DNA from: Duganella sacchari | GTDB lineage: Bacteria > Pseudomonadota > Gammaproteobacteria > Burkholderiales > Burkholderiaceae_D | DNA: 64,000 nucleotides | Assembly: GCF_900143065.1 (NCBI RefSeq) | Contig: NZ_FRCX01000019.1 | Coordinates: 1-64,000, forward strand | Direction: 5' to 3' | The notes under the pieces: model-generated | What the model was told of the DNA's origin: nothing | The model's input: only the letters and a program-made list of their open reading frames with translations | The model's database searches: none | Translations under genes and position numbers: made by a program | Shown here: in pieces, positions 1 to 7,952 of the stretch | Position numbering within the stretch: the stretch's first letter is position 1 | Layout: the number at the start of each line of letters is the position of its first letter

Positions 1-166
1 CGGTGGCCACCCCGGGGGAATTTGAAACTCCCCTAATCGTGCGCTGGGCAAGGCTGCGGATGGTCTTGCGGTCGACGCTGGTGATGCGGGCGATCTCGCG
101 CTGGCTCTTGCCCGCTGCCAGCAGGGTCAGGATGGTGGTTTGCAGATGCGGTTTCAAGACGTTCAC
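1..166 (-). CDS. istA: IS21-family transposase IstA, N-terminal fragment (runs off window)
   Basis: Reading leftward from a GTG at 166, the frame gives about 55 residues with an HTH of the kind found at the start of IS21-family IstA (LLAAGKSQREIARITSVDRK followed by TIRS). The product would be the DNA-binding N-terminus of the IstA integrase; the catalytic domain and the IstB ATPase helper lie beyond the left edge. The gene starts about 150 bp inside an IS end that carries repeated transposase-binding motifs. The frame is open up to the window edge, so it may be intact. Family assignment is by motif recognition only. Confidence 0.6.
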   Translation of the reverse strand, partial: MNVLKPHLQTTILTLLAAGKSQREIARITSVDRKTIRSLAQRTIRGVSNSPGVAT

Positions 167-270
167 TCCGAACTCCCTCGACGATCGAAGGAGAAAGATA
201 ACGTCCTGCCAACGGGATGCTCCCGGTGGTCGCTGCTGGCGCTTCTACAGCGCCGCTATACGGTCAGAGG

Positions 271-320
271 GTGGGGGAATTTGGGGTGGCCAGAGGTGGG
301 GGAATTTGACCGGCCAACGG
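271..320. repeat. IS21-type terminal repeats (two copies of GTGGGGGAATTTG)
   Basis: The 13-mer GTGGGGGAATTTG occurs at 271-283 and again at 296-308, 25 bp apart, with GTGGCC between them. A related GGGGGAATTTG lies at 14-24 inside the istA start. IS21-family ends carry several such internal repeats bound by IstA. The outer IS tip is probably near 315-330 but cannot be fixed without the other end. Confidence 0.5.
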
Positions 321-545
321 GGGTGTTGGCGTTGGTATCGCTAGCATGTTACGCAAGCGCGGTTGGTACCCGAAAATTAGCGGTCAAAACTGTCTACTGA
401 ATCCAAGCGGATCACGAAGGCAATTTGAACGGCTCGCGGGTGTCTAGCAGACTCGTGGCGATTCAATGGGACAGCTAATCCACGCGCATGCCTAGCCAAA
501 ATTATGAAACGGCGCATCGAATATTAGGTTCTTCGCCCCCTGGCC
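321..545. other. No gene seen: flank between IS end and His-rich remnant
   Basis: No convincing coding frame, RNA or repeat was found. A short MKRRIEY-like start at about 504 ends at a TAG at 525 and could be the broken beginning of the His-rich frame that follows. Confidence 0.4.
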
Positions 546-752
546 TTGTTATACGTTATCGCCCACGTTCAAGTGCCGGTCTATCGCGAGCCGGCGCAAG
601 TAGGGGTTGAGGAGCAGCCTGTATATGTGCCACATGCAGAATACTATTACGTCCGACAAGCAGAACGAGAGTATCGGGAACACTGGGACCACGGCTGGCA
701 CGGGCGAAGCCACGACCATTATGAGGAGTATCATCACCATCATGACGACTAA
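546..752 (+). pseudogene. His-rich secreted protein remnant
   Basis: The frame ends in a strongly biased tail rich in Tyr, Glu and His (WDHGWHGRSHDHYEEYHHHHDD). The preceding PVYVPHAEYYYV-like segment is typical of small periplasmic proteins of beta-proteobacteria with repeated PVY/VYV motifs. No proper start and signal peptide are present in frame: the first usable codon is a TTG in a hydrophobic stretch (LALLYVIAHVQ) that could be the back half of a signal peptide. An ATG-AAA-CGG start lies in another frame just upstream, so a frameshift or deletion is likely. If expressed, it could bind copper or another metal (inference from composition). No family assigned. Confidence 0.4.
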
Positions 753-820
753 TCGCTAATTCAGCCTACGCGAATAGTCGCGCCTCAAACAGTTTCCGAT
801 AAATGCTTACTGAAAAAGGC

Positions 821-2224
821 CTACATCGAACAGGTCCCAGAACAGCAATCTGCCTGCGCGCCCGACTGTGAGGTCAGAGCATCAATTTCCACAGAGGCTC
901 TCGCATCGTCGAGGTTATAAACCGGAGCAAAGCCACCGCCCGGTGTGCGGAAATTGGTCGTTTGCCCTTGATACACCCGAGCGGCGGTCCATTGCACGCG
1001 ACCGTCATAGACATAGCATCGCAGGTCGAACTTAAGCACCTCGGGGTTCTCCTGATTACCATTGACGCGCTCTCCAGCCGGAACAAGTGCTTGAGCGATG
1101 TAATCTCCAGCCAGGATATCCTCCCACACGCGTTTCGTGACCTTCTCGCCTCGATACGCTGCCTTGCCACCATAGCCGGCTAATGGCTTGAAAAACAGCT
1201 TCCGACGACTAGCCCAAAGGCGGTCCGCATTCGCAATGTCGACCAACTCCGTATGCGGAATGTTCTCCAACAGGACTTTCCGCACTTCGCTCGACACGCC
1301 CAACTCCTCTAACTGTCGGTCATCCGAGAGCAATGCCAAATTGCGCTTGTTTGCATACAGGGCGTGAGCCTGGGGGTGAGGCGTGAGCACAACCGCACGC
1401 TCAAGGTAAGCCGAACGAAGCGATTGGCAAGCCGGCGATGCCAGCATAAAGTCAGTGAGCCGGTTGTATACCAGGTCGATTGCTAGATTATCGTAACGAA
1501 GAACTCCTGCGCTGAAAGTCAGCTCCGACGGTGATGCTATGACAGCGCGCACGCCGAATTTCCCAAATAGGCGCTGAAACAAGATGAACTCGGGATACAG
1601 ATATTGCTGTTCTGGAGCATCGTCCACGATGGCGACTGTTCGAAGGGGACGTTGATGCATCGAAGACGCCCACTCCGCCTCAAACATTTTGAAGATGCTG
1701 TCCTCAAGCGCCGCGCCCGAAGCAATTGCAGCAGCTAATGCTGGAGCGCTCAAACAGCAAGAACGATGGGCCTTTGCCACAGCGGCGTTCAGCATAGCCC
1801 CACCAGCATTGGTGTTGATTTCAATGAGCGCTAGAGTTTCCCCTCGAAGGTGAAAGTCGTATCCATAGAAAACACCTCTCGCACCGCCGGCATCGTACTG
1901 CGCTATTTCGGGTGCCTCAGCTAGTACTTTCGCGCGGTAGGCAGGGAGAGCAATCACGGACTCAATCGCCTCAATGACACTCGCTATGCGTTCACTTTGA
2001 CTGTCCGAAACAAAGATAGGTCGAGACGAAAATAAAAACGGGCATCGTGACTCGACCAAGTCATAAAGCGCGGGTGAATTGAAGTCGTCAGAAAGCGCTT
2101 GTCTGAGCGCGTCCTTGTCCAGGCTACTGCAAAAACAGCTGCTGTTAATCATCTCAGCAGGCAGCAACGGCCCAGTGTTGATAGCCAGATCGCCCGCTAA
2201 CTCAGAATTTTTTATGTCGACCAT
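821..2224 (-). CDS. Uncharacterised ATP-grasp-like enzyme of the copper operon, Cys-rich C-terminus
   Basis: A protein of 467 aa with features of ATP-grasp ligases of the glutathionylspermidine-synthase/circularly permuted type: EINTNAGGAML near residue 135, and a nucleotide-binding stretch KLFFKPLAGYGGKAAYRG in the C-terminal half, followed by VLKFDLRCYVYDGR. The extreme C-terminus reads ADCCSGTCSM and the N-terminus has SSCFCSSLD; both are plausible thiol metal sites. An ATP-grasp enzyme joins a carboxylate to an amine or thiol, so it might build or modify a small thiol or peptide ligand; that is inference and the substrate is unknown. ATG 2224 was chosen because AGAAGG sits 5 bp upstream. 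The frame can be extended to GTG 2287, which would overlap the ATPase stop by 17 bp. It is the last gene of the copper operon, 46 bp after the P-type ATPase. Confidence 0.7.
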   Translation of the reverse strand: MVDIKNSELAGDLAINTGPLLPAEMINSSCFCSSLDKDALRQALSDDFNSPALYDLVESRCPFLFSSRPIFVSDSQSERIASVIEAIESVIALPAYRAKVLAEAPEIAQYDAGGARGVFYGYDFHLRGETLALIEINTNAGGAMLNAAVAKAHRSCCLSAPALAAAIASGAALEDSIFKMFEAEWASSMHQRPLRTVAIVDDAPEQQYLYPEFILFQRLFGKFGVRAVIASPSELTFSAGVLRYDNLAIDLVYNRLTDFMLASPACQSLRSAYLERAVVLTPHPQAHALYANKRNLALLSDDRQLEELGVSSEVRKVLLENIPHTELVDIANADRLWASRRKLFFKPLAGYGGKAAYRGEKVTKRVWEDILAGDYIAQALVPAGERVNGNQENPEVLKFDLRCYVYDGRVQWTAARVYQGQTTNFRTPGGGFAPVYNLDDARASVEIDALTSQSGAQADCCSGTCSM

Positions 2225-2270
2225 TTTCACCTTCTGTTCTGCTGCTTCTAGCTTGCAATCAGCTTCCGTG

Positions 2271-4640
2271 CTATTTGACGTGTCCACGTAACCGCAGCGC
2301 GTTCGTAATGACCGACACAGAGCTCAAGCTCATGGCCAGCGCAGCTATCATCGGCGACAGGAGCTGGCCGGTGAACGGATACAGCACACCGGCGGCCAGG
2401 GGAATCCCAAGCGCGTTATAAACAAACGCAAAGCCCAGGTTTTGCCACATATTGCGCACCGTATCAACCGAAATCAAACGCGCTTGTGCTATCCCACGAA
2501 GGTCACCCTTGACCAAGGTCAGATGCGCACTATTGATTGCAACGTCCGTTCCAGTGCCCATGGCTATGCCCACGTTGGCCTTTGCCAGAGCAGGGGCGTC
2601 GTTGATACCGTCTCCGGCCATTGCGACAACCTTCCCCTGCTTCTGCAGCTTCTCGACCAAGGCAAGCTTATCCTGAGGCTTGACCTCTCCATAGTACTCC
2701 TCGATACCCAACCTGGCGGCAATGGCCTTCGCGGTCGTCACGCCATCGCCAGTAGCCATGATGACGGTCAGGCCTTCCGCCCGCAGTTCTTGTAAAGCTT
2801 CCTGGGTGCTTGTCTTGATGGGGTCAGACACCGCTATCAGTCCTATCAGCCGGCTCTGAGATGCAAGATACATGACGCTCGCCCCCTCGACCCGCAGGCG
2901 CTCGGCCGCATCCGCAAGCGGCTTCCAATCAACGCCCTCAGCGTCCATAAGAGCGGTATTTCCAAGAGCGATTTTATCCCCACCCAAAACTCCTCGAACA
3001 CCAATCCCGCTGGCTGACTCAAAGGCATCGGGTTTGGTCAATACCAACTTCCGCTTGTTCGCTTCGCTGACAATGGCATGTGCCAACGGGTGCTCACTGC
3101 CTTGGTCAATGCTGGCGGCAATCTGCAAGACGTCTTCTTCCTTGAACCCGGCGGAGGCCACCACGCTGTTAAAGGATGGCTTGCCTTCGGTGAGCGTTCC
3201 CGTCTTATCGACTATAAGCGTATCGACCTTCCTCAGGTCCTCAATCGCAGCAGCATCCCGGAACAGGACACCCGTGGTTGCTGCGCGTCCGGTCGCAGCC
3301 ATGATGGACATGGGCGTTGCCAATCCTAAGGCGCAGGGGCAGGCAATGATGAGAACAGCAACAGCGTTCACGAAGCCAAACACCCAGCTCGGCTCGGGAC
3401 CATACATTCCCCAAACAACAAACGTAAGCATCGCTATAGCCACTACCACAACCACAAAGTAGCCGGCGACGCTGTCAGCCAGGCGCTGCATCGGAGCACG
3501 CGAGCGCTGTGCCTGGGCGACCATTTGCACGATTTGGGACAGCATCGTGTCACTACCGATTTTCTCGGCACGCATAATAAGACTGCCACTCGTGTTGATG
3601 GTCGCGCCAATCAAGCGGTCGCCGGCGCGCTTGGTAACAGGTAGAGGCTCACCCGTCAGCATCGATTCGTCCAGCGAACTCTCTCCCTCGGCAACAACAC
3701 CGTCGACCGGAACCTTTTCACCAGGACGGACACGAAGAGCATCGCCAACATGCACGTGCGTGAGCGGAATATCTTCCTCAGTGCCATCCTCGCGAATCCG
3801 GCGAGCGGTCTTGGCTGCTAAACCCAGCAGCGACTTGATGGCGGCCGATGTTTGGGAACGTGCCCGCAACTCCAGTATCTGCCCCAAGAGGGTGAGCGAT
3901 ACGATGACCGCTGCGGCCTCAAAGTAGACTGCGATGCTGCCGTGAGCAGCGAACGTCGGTGGGAACAGTTGCGGCGTAAGCGTCGCGAGTACACTGTAGC
4001 CATAAGCGGCGATAACGCCGGTGCCAATTAGCGTCCACATGTTGGGGCTCATGCGGGCCAGTGATTGCGCCCAGCGCTCGAAGAAGGGCCATCCCGCCCA
4101 AATCACAACGGGCGTACTCAGCGCCAACTCAATCCAATTTTGCCCGGGCAATGCTCCTTGAAAAATCATATGGCCAAACATCGCGAGGGCGAACACTACG
4201 GCCGTGAGCGGAAGGGTCCACCAAAACCGATGTCGAAAATCGACCAACTCTGGGTTCTCTTCATCATCTAGAGTCGGCATGACAGGTTCGAGCGCCATAC
4301 CGCAAATCGGGCAGCTACCTGGTGTGGCCTGCTGAATCTCAGGATGCATTGGACACGTGTATATTGCCCCCTCTTGAGCTGGTGCCCCAGGCAGCATTTC
4401 GGCCTTTTCTTTGTTAAGAAACGCCTCAGGAGTGGTGTTGAACCTTGCCATGCACTTCGCACTGCAAAAATGATAGATCACCTGTTTGTACGAAATCTCT
4501 CGTTCCCTATCCGGACCTACCTTCATCCCACAGACTGGGTCAATGAAGGGTTTGCCTGAGCCGGGCTCACCTTGGATTGACGAGTGGCGATGCGCATGGT
4601 CTGGCGTGTGTTCGTGATTCTCAACTGCGTTTCTGTTCAT
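2271..4640 (-). CDS. Copper-translocating P1B-type ATPase (CopA/CopF type)
   Basis: A protein of 789 aa that pumps Cu(I) out of the cytoplasm. In order: a His-rich N-terminus; a YHS-like domain (DPVCGMKV ... YHFCSAKCMARF, about residues 32-75); a heavy-metal-binding domain (YTCPMHPE ... CPICGMALEPV); eight predicted membrane spans with the IIACPCALGLATP metal site; the phosphorylation motif DKTGTLTEG; the SEHPLAHA motif of the nucleotide domain; and GDGINDAPAL. The usual GMxCxxC ferredoxin-like domain is replaced by the YHS plus CPMHPE pair, typical of the subgroup found on resistance islands. ATG 4640 is preceded by AAGGGGAG, better than the TTG 18 bp upstream. It sits late in the cop operon, between a small lipoprotein gene and the ATP-grasp gene. 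Confidence 0.95.
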   Translation of the reverse strand: MNRNAVENHEHTPDHAHRHSSIQGEPGSGKPFIDPVCGMKVGPDREREISYKQVIYHFCSAKCMARFNTTPEAFLNKEKAEMLPGAPAQEGAIYTCPMHPEIQQATPGSCPICGMALEPVMPTLDDEENPELVDFRHRFWWTLPLTAVVFALAMFGHMIFQGALPGQNWIELALSTPVVIWAGWPFFERWAQSLARMSPNMWTLIGTGVIAAYGYSVLATLTPQLFPPTFAAHGSIAVYFEAAAVIVSLTLLGQILELRARSQTSAAIKSLLGLAAKTARRIREDGTEEDIPLTHVHVGDALRVRPGEKVPVDGVVAEGESSLDESMLTGEPLPVTKRAGDRLIGATINTSGSLIMRAEKIGSDTMLSQIVQMVAQAQRSRAPMQRLADSVAGYFVVVVVAIAMLTFVVWGMYGPEPSWVFGFVNAVAVLIIACPCALGLATPMSIMAATGRAATTGVLFRDAAAIEDLRKVDTLIVDKTGTLTEGKPSFNSVVASAGFKEEDVLQIAASIDQGSEHPLAHAIVSEANKRKLVLTKPDAFESASGIGVRGVLGGDKIALGNTALMDAEGVDWKPLADAAERLRVEGASVMYLASQSRLIGLIAVSDPIKTSTQEALQELRAEGLTVIMATGDGVTTAKAIAARLGIEEYYGEVKPQDKLALVEKLQKQGKVVAMAGDGINDAPALAKANVGIAMGTGTDVAINSAHLTLVKGDLRGIAQARLISVDTVRNMWQNLGFAFVYNALGIPLAAGVLYPFTGQLLSPMIAALAMSLSSVSVITNALRLRGHVK

Positions 4641-4791
4641 GAATCTCCCCTTCGTCAATATCTATTGGCAGAGCCCATTCGTCTATTTTGCAAACGCCAC
4701 GGTATCCCTTTTCACATCTGATTCGAAGTATCCTTGCCGACGTGCCACATCGATTAACCCTTCTCGCAGGTGAATAGTAGACGAGTGAGCA

Positions 4792-5001
4792 TCAATGATG
4801 GTGTCCAGTTGGACTGTAAGTAACAACACAGAAGCGCCATGCATCTGTGTCCTTCTTAAAACCCATTTGTTCGCATGCGGGGCCATACACGTCAACACGC
4901 CGCCGAACATCCCGCTCGGCGGCGGCAGCTCGTTCCGAATCCGAGGCGCAGCCCATGATAAATATCGTGGAAAACAGCGCCAAAATAGCAATTTTCGACA
5001 T
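4792..5001 (-). CDS. Small lipoprotein, hypothetical
   Basis: A protein of 69 aa with a short signal peptide and lipobox (FIMGCAS; lipidated Cys at about residue 18). A spaced motif follows, ACEQMGFKKDTDAWRFCV, of the C-x-x-x-GF-x-x-x-T-x-x-x-x-x-C type common in small proteobacterial lipoproteins, and the tail is TGHHH. ATG 5001 has TAGGAG 8 bp upstream. It lies in the copper operon between the FlgB-like gene and the ATPase gene. The function is unknown; the His tail and context allow a role in copper binding at the envelope, which is inference. Confidence 0.75.
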   Translation of the reverse strand: MSKIAILALFSTIFIMGCASDSERAAAAERDVRRRVDVYGPACEQMGFKKDTDAWRFCVVTYSPTGHHH

Positions 5002-5102
5002 GATTCAGGCTCCTATAAGATTGACTATTTTCGACATCTCTAATGGCTGATAAGGCGAAATATATAAGCCCATAGCCTGGCTGTTTTCTACGCCAGCGAG
5101 CA

Positions 5103-5693
5103 CTAGTACGGCGTATTTTTAAGTAAATCTTCCATATCTTTGTAGTGCCCTCGCACCTGATTCACGTGGAATTCGTACAGTAATGCGTTCTCTGCGAATT
5201 TTGCTCGTTCAGTGTCCATCTCCACTGTATTGCCATCAATTGCTCCCTGACTTGGGATGGAATATTTCACCTCCACCGTCTTCACAGTTTTTCCCGTTCG
5301 AAGAGCCTCTTGAACGTCAATGTCTCGGGCCCGATATCCTGGGGTATCTGCATTGGCGATATTTGATGCGAGCAGCACCAGACGATACTCGCGCAAGGAG
5401 AGTGCGCGTTCGTTAATTTTGTCGTCCGCATCGGGGGCTTGAGCATCCCGTAGCTGAAAATGAGCGCGAGGCGAACCAAGCTGCGCCGATAGGCCATTTG
5501 TCGTCGACGAGGCCGTTGTATTTGATGATGATGTTGCGCTCACGCGTAGCGGCAGATGAGTGTTCATCGATTTTTTGAATTGCACCTGGGATAGCATCTC
5601 GGAAAAGTTTGAGGTGTTGAGAGTGCTTAGCGGTTTTTGTACAGAATCGCCTTCCTTGTTCAACGGCCCAACAGGAAGTGTTGAAAGTTCCAT
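5103..5693 (-). CDS. FlgB-like flagellar rod-family protein, orphan in copper operon
   Basis: A protein of 196 aa. The C-terminal half matches the flagellar proximal rod protein FlgB: an N-terminal rod signature LLASNIANADTPGYRARD at about residues 107-124, and DGNTVEMDTERAKFAENALL at about 153-172. FlgB is normally about 130-140 aa; here an 80-residue Ser/Thr/Asn-rich extension precedes the rod domain. No other flagellar gene is nearby, and the neighbours on both sides are copper-resistance genes in the same orientation. ATG 5693 follows AAGGGAAA. It could assemble a rod-like periplasmic polymer, be a regulatory decoy, or be a captured flagellar gene; the sequence does not decide. The family call is firm, the role unknown. 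Confidence 0.8.
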   Translation of the reverse strand: MELSTLPVGPLNKEGDSVQKPLSTLNTSNFSEMLSQVQFKKSMNTHLPLRVSATSSSNTTASSTTNGLSAQLGSPRAHFQLRDAQAPDADDKINERALSLREYRLVLLASNIANADTPGYRARDIDVQEALRTGKTVKTVEVKYSIPSQGAIDGNTVEMDTERAKFAENALLYEFHVNQVRGHYKDMEDLLKNTPY

Positions 5694-5759
5694 GATATTT
5701 CCCTTTGTGAGTGCCACCAAGGAGCGGCAGGACTTGCACAACCTGCCGGATACCACCAC

Positions 5760-6272
5760 TTACTTCGCGGACACCACAACTTGTCCTTTCATACCTGCCT
5801 CAAAGTGTCCGGGCTGCAGGCAGGCGAAATCTACTTTCCCCGCCTTTCCGAATTGCCAGACGATATTTCCGGTTTTCCCTGGCAATAACGTTACTTGGTT
5901 GGGTTCCGCATGCTCCATATCAGGGAACTTAGCCATCAGCTGCGCATGCTCTTTAAGTTCACTGGCTGAACCAATTACCATCTCGTGCTTGAGCTTGCCT
6001 GAATTTTTGACCGCGAAACGAATAACTTCGCCTTCCTTCACCGATATTGAAGCGGGGGTAAAACGCATGGTGTCGTTCATATCTACAGTCACCGTGCGGG
6101 TCACTTTGGCTGGGTCGCTGGCTTTGCCAATCAGCGAACTTTCTGCCTCATGGCCGCCGTGTTGATGCTCACCGTGAACAGGCGTCTTGCCGTCCTGCAT
6201 AGCGGCTCCTGCCAGAGAGGAGACTGCAACAAGCAAAAATGCGGTGATGGTGGTTGTCTTAAAATTTTTCAT
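5760..6272 (-). CDS. Periplasmic cupredoxin (CopI-like)
   Basis: A protein of 170 aa with a signal peptide (to about residue 24), a His-rich linker (VHGEHQHGGHE, 32-42), and a plastocyanin/azurin-type domain. The type-1 copper ligands are visible: His96 in KHEM, then Cys151, His156 and Met161 in FACLQPGHFEAGM. It is likely a periplasmic blue copper protein that binds Cu or passes electrons to the multicopper oxidase. ATG 6272 has GGAGA 5 bp upstream; an upstream in-frame start adds only 10 poorly supported residues. It is followed 66 bp later by the FlgB-like gene and preceded 32 bp earlier by copD. Confidence 0.9.
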   Translation of the reverse strand: MKNFKTTTITAFLLVAVSSLAGAAMQDGKTPVHGEHQHGGHEAESSLIGKASDPAKVTRTVTVDMNDTMRFTPASISVKEGEVIRFAVKNSGKLKHEMVIGSASELKEHAQLMAKFPDMEHAEPNQVTLLPGKTGNIVWQFGKAGKVDFACLQPGHFEAGMKGQVVVSAK

Positions 6273-6304
6273 TTGAGTCTCCGATATTTGAAACTGCAGC
6301 ATCT

Positions 6305-7204
6305 CTACATTGCAGTTGGTGGTTGTTGTGAGGTGAGAATTGCCGCAGAAAAAAGGGCGCCGAGCAAAAGGAAACTTTCAATCTGAAGTGTCGCGCGGAC
6401 CAACCTGACACCACTGTGTGAACGACTCGCAGCGGGTAATCCAATGAACTTGTTATAACCTCCCAGCGCAATAGCAGCCAATACCAGAGCTATCTTTGCC
6501 AACAGCGTCATGCCATAGAAGGTATGCAATAGATGGTCAGAAGTTCCGACTCTGTGCCATGCACTGAAAATGCCCGTGATAGCAATTCCAATTACGGCAA
6601 CCATTGCAGCCTGCGACATCAGGTCCAGGTATCGGTCAGTGGCGCCAATTTCAAAAGCGACAATTCGCGTTTCACTGAGTGCGAACCAGGCAGAGACCAG
6701 AACTGCGCCGGTCCACAATCCGATCGAGGAAAAGTGTATGGCCTCCGCTGCTAGAGCCGCTGTCCAAAAACCTTCTTCACCGGCATGCCCCATCGATGCA
6801 CGAGTCACCGCGAATATAGCTAAGGTCAGTGCCATGACAATGTCGCTGGCCCGACTAGCAATGCCTGCCCACCGAATACCAAACAGGACAATCATGGCCA
6901 AAGTCGAGATGGAGCCCGCATGCCCATAGTCGGTGCTGGAGACCATCATCCAAAACATGGGGCAGGCCTCTCGTAGGCCAACACCGCCCATCACCGCAGT
7001 TGCGGCCAGCAGCGCAACCGCGCTGCCGACAGCACTTAGTCCCGAAGCTAGTAAGTCAAGCTTGCGAAGCGCCGCCTCAGAATCGTCACGGCTAGTGCCG
7101 TTGGACTGTATCCAATAGCGCGCAAACCACGACCCAACAAGCCAGGCAAATCCAACGTTAAGCGCAAATGCCGAACCTATCTGTAGCAACGAGACTGCAT
7201 CCAT
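6305..7204 (-). CDS. copD: CopD copper resistance membrane protein
   Basis: A protein of 299 aa with eight predicted membrane helices and the CopD/PcoD domain (membrane His in MGHAGEEGFW and EAIHFSSIGLWTGAVL). It is an inner-membrane protein that works with CopC in periplasmic copper handling, probably moving copper inward for cuproenzyme loading. The ATG abuts the copC stop directly, so the two are translationally coupled. Length and topology are normal for the family. Confidence 0.93.
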   Translation of the reverse strand: MDAVSLLQIGSAFALNVGFAWLVGSWFARYWIQSNGTSRDDSEAALRKLDLLASGLSAVGSAVALLAATAVMGGVGLREACPMFWMMVSSTDYGHAGSISTLAMIVLFGIRWAGIASRASDIVMALTLAIFAVTRASMGHAGEEGFWTAALAAEAIHFSSIGLWTGAVLVSAWFALSETRIVAFEIGATDRYLDLMSQAAMVAVIGIAITGIFSAWHRVGTSDHLLHTFYGMTLLAKIALVLAAIALGGYNKFIGLPAASRSHSGVRLVRATLQIESFLLLGALFSAAILTSQQPPTAM

Positions 7205-7573
7205 TTATTTCACCGTAAATTTAAAATCACCCTTACGGCGGTGACCGTCGTGACCGGCAACGGCCCAGGTCACGGTATAGGATCCGGCGGCGAGCGCAGG
7301 GACGTCCAAGCGCAGGATTGCAGGATTGGTCGTGTCAACCTTAGCTTTTCCAGCAGTGACTTCTTTACCTTGGCCATCGGCTATGGTTATGGTGCTAAAG
7401 GCCTCTTCAATTTTCTCATTGAAGGTCAGCGTGATGTCCTTTGGCGCTGCCGCCAGCGTGGCGCCAGCCTCCGGATTGGAGCCCTTTAGGGTGGCGTGTG
7501 CCGAGGCAAACGGACTAACCAAAGTTGCCGCTGCCATGGCTGCGGCAACTATCAATGTGCGCAATGCTTTCAT
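7205..7573 (-). CDS. copC: CopC periplasmic copper-binding protein
   Basis: A protein of 122 aa: signal peptide ending FASAHA, so that a His sits at the mature N-terminus as needed for the Cu(II) site, and GHDGHR near residue 110 as the second half of that site. The Met-rich Cu(I) loop of classical PcoC is absent, so this is the Cu(II)-only type. AAGGAG precedes ATG 7573. It forms a copC-copD pair with the next gene. Confidence 0.93.
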   Translation of the reverse strand: MKALRTLIVAAAMAAATLVSPFASAHATLKGSNPEAGATLAAAPKDITLTFNEKIEEAFSTITIADGQGKEVTAGKAKVDTTNPAILRLDVPALAAGSYTVTWAVAGHDGHRRKGDFKFTVK

Positions 7574-7594
7574 CTTCAGTTCTCCTTGTTGAAA

Positions 7595-7924
7595 TTACTT
7601 TGCTGCTTCGATTGCAGTGACCGTGAGGGCGCCACCAACTTTGTCCGCGACGAAACGGACTTTATCCCCCTGCTTTACCTTATCGAGCATTGCCGGGTCT
7701 TGTACCTTGAACACCATCGTCATTCCTGGCATACCCAGGTTTTTCAGTTCACCGTGCTTGATGGTGAGTTTTCCGGCTTCCTTGTCTACTTTCTTGATTT
7801 CGCCATCGCTCATTACCGCCTGGGCTGCCGAGGCGGATGCCTGCTGTGCATAGGCGACCGAACCTACCGATGCAAACGAGAAGCCAATAACGGCTGCGAG
7901 GACTACTTTATTCAGATGATTCAT
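7595..7924 (-). CDS. CusF-like periplasmic copper-binding protein
   Basis: A protein of 109 aa: signal peptide to about residue 26, then a small OB-fold CusF domain. The Cu(I) ligand pattern is His ... Met-x-x-Met (KHGELKNLGMPGMTMVF). In Cus systems CusF hands Cu(I) to the CusCBA pump; here only a TolC-type outer component is present and no RND pump, so its partner may be the oxidase or an unlinked pump. ATG 7924 follows AAAGGAAAC. It sits 28 bp after the multicopper oxidase gene. Confidence 0.88.
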   Translation of the reverse strand: MNHLNKVVLAAVIGFSFASVGSVAYAQQASASAAQAVMSDGEIKKVDKEAGKLTIKHGELKNLGMPGMTMVFKVQDPAMLDKVKQGDKVRFVADKVGGALTVTAIEAAK

Positions 7925-7952
7925 GATGTTTCCTTTCAGGTTTAATAAAAAA

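Noticed and set aside
2271..2287. 17-bp gene overlap using GTG 2287 as the ATP-grasp start
   Set aside because: No ribosome site upstream of that GTG, whereas ATG 2224 has AGAAGG at good spacing. Kept only as an alternative.
4683..4991. 102-codon minus-strand frame overlapping the small lipoprotein
   Set aside because: Overlaps the lipoprotein gene in another frame and has no ribosome site; only its last 30 codons lie in otherwise empty sequence.
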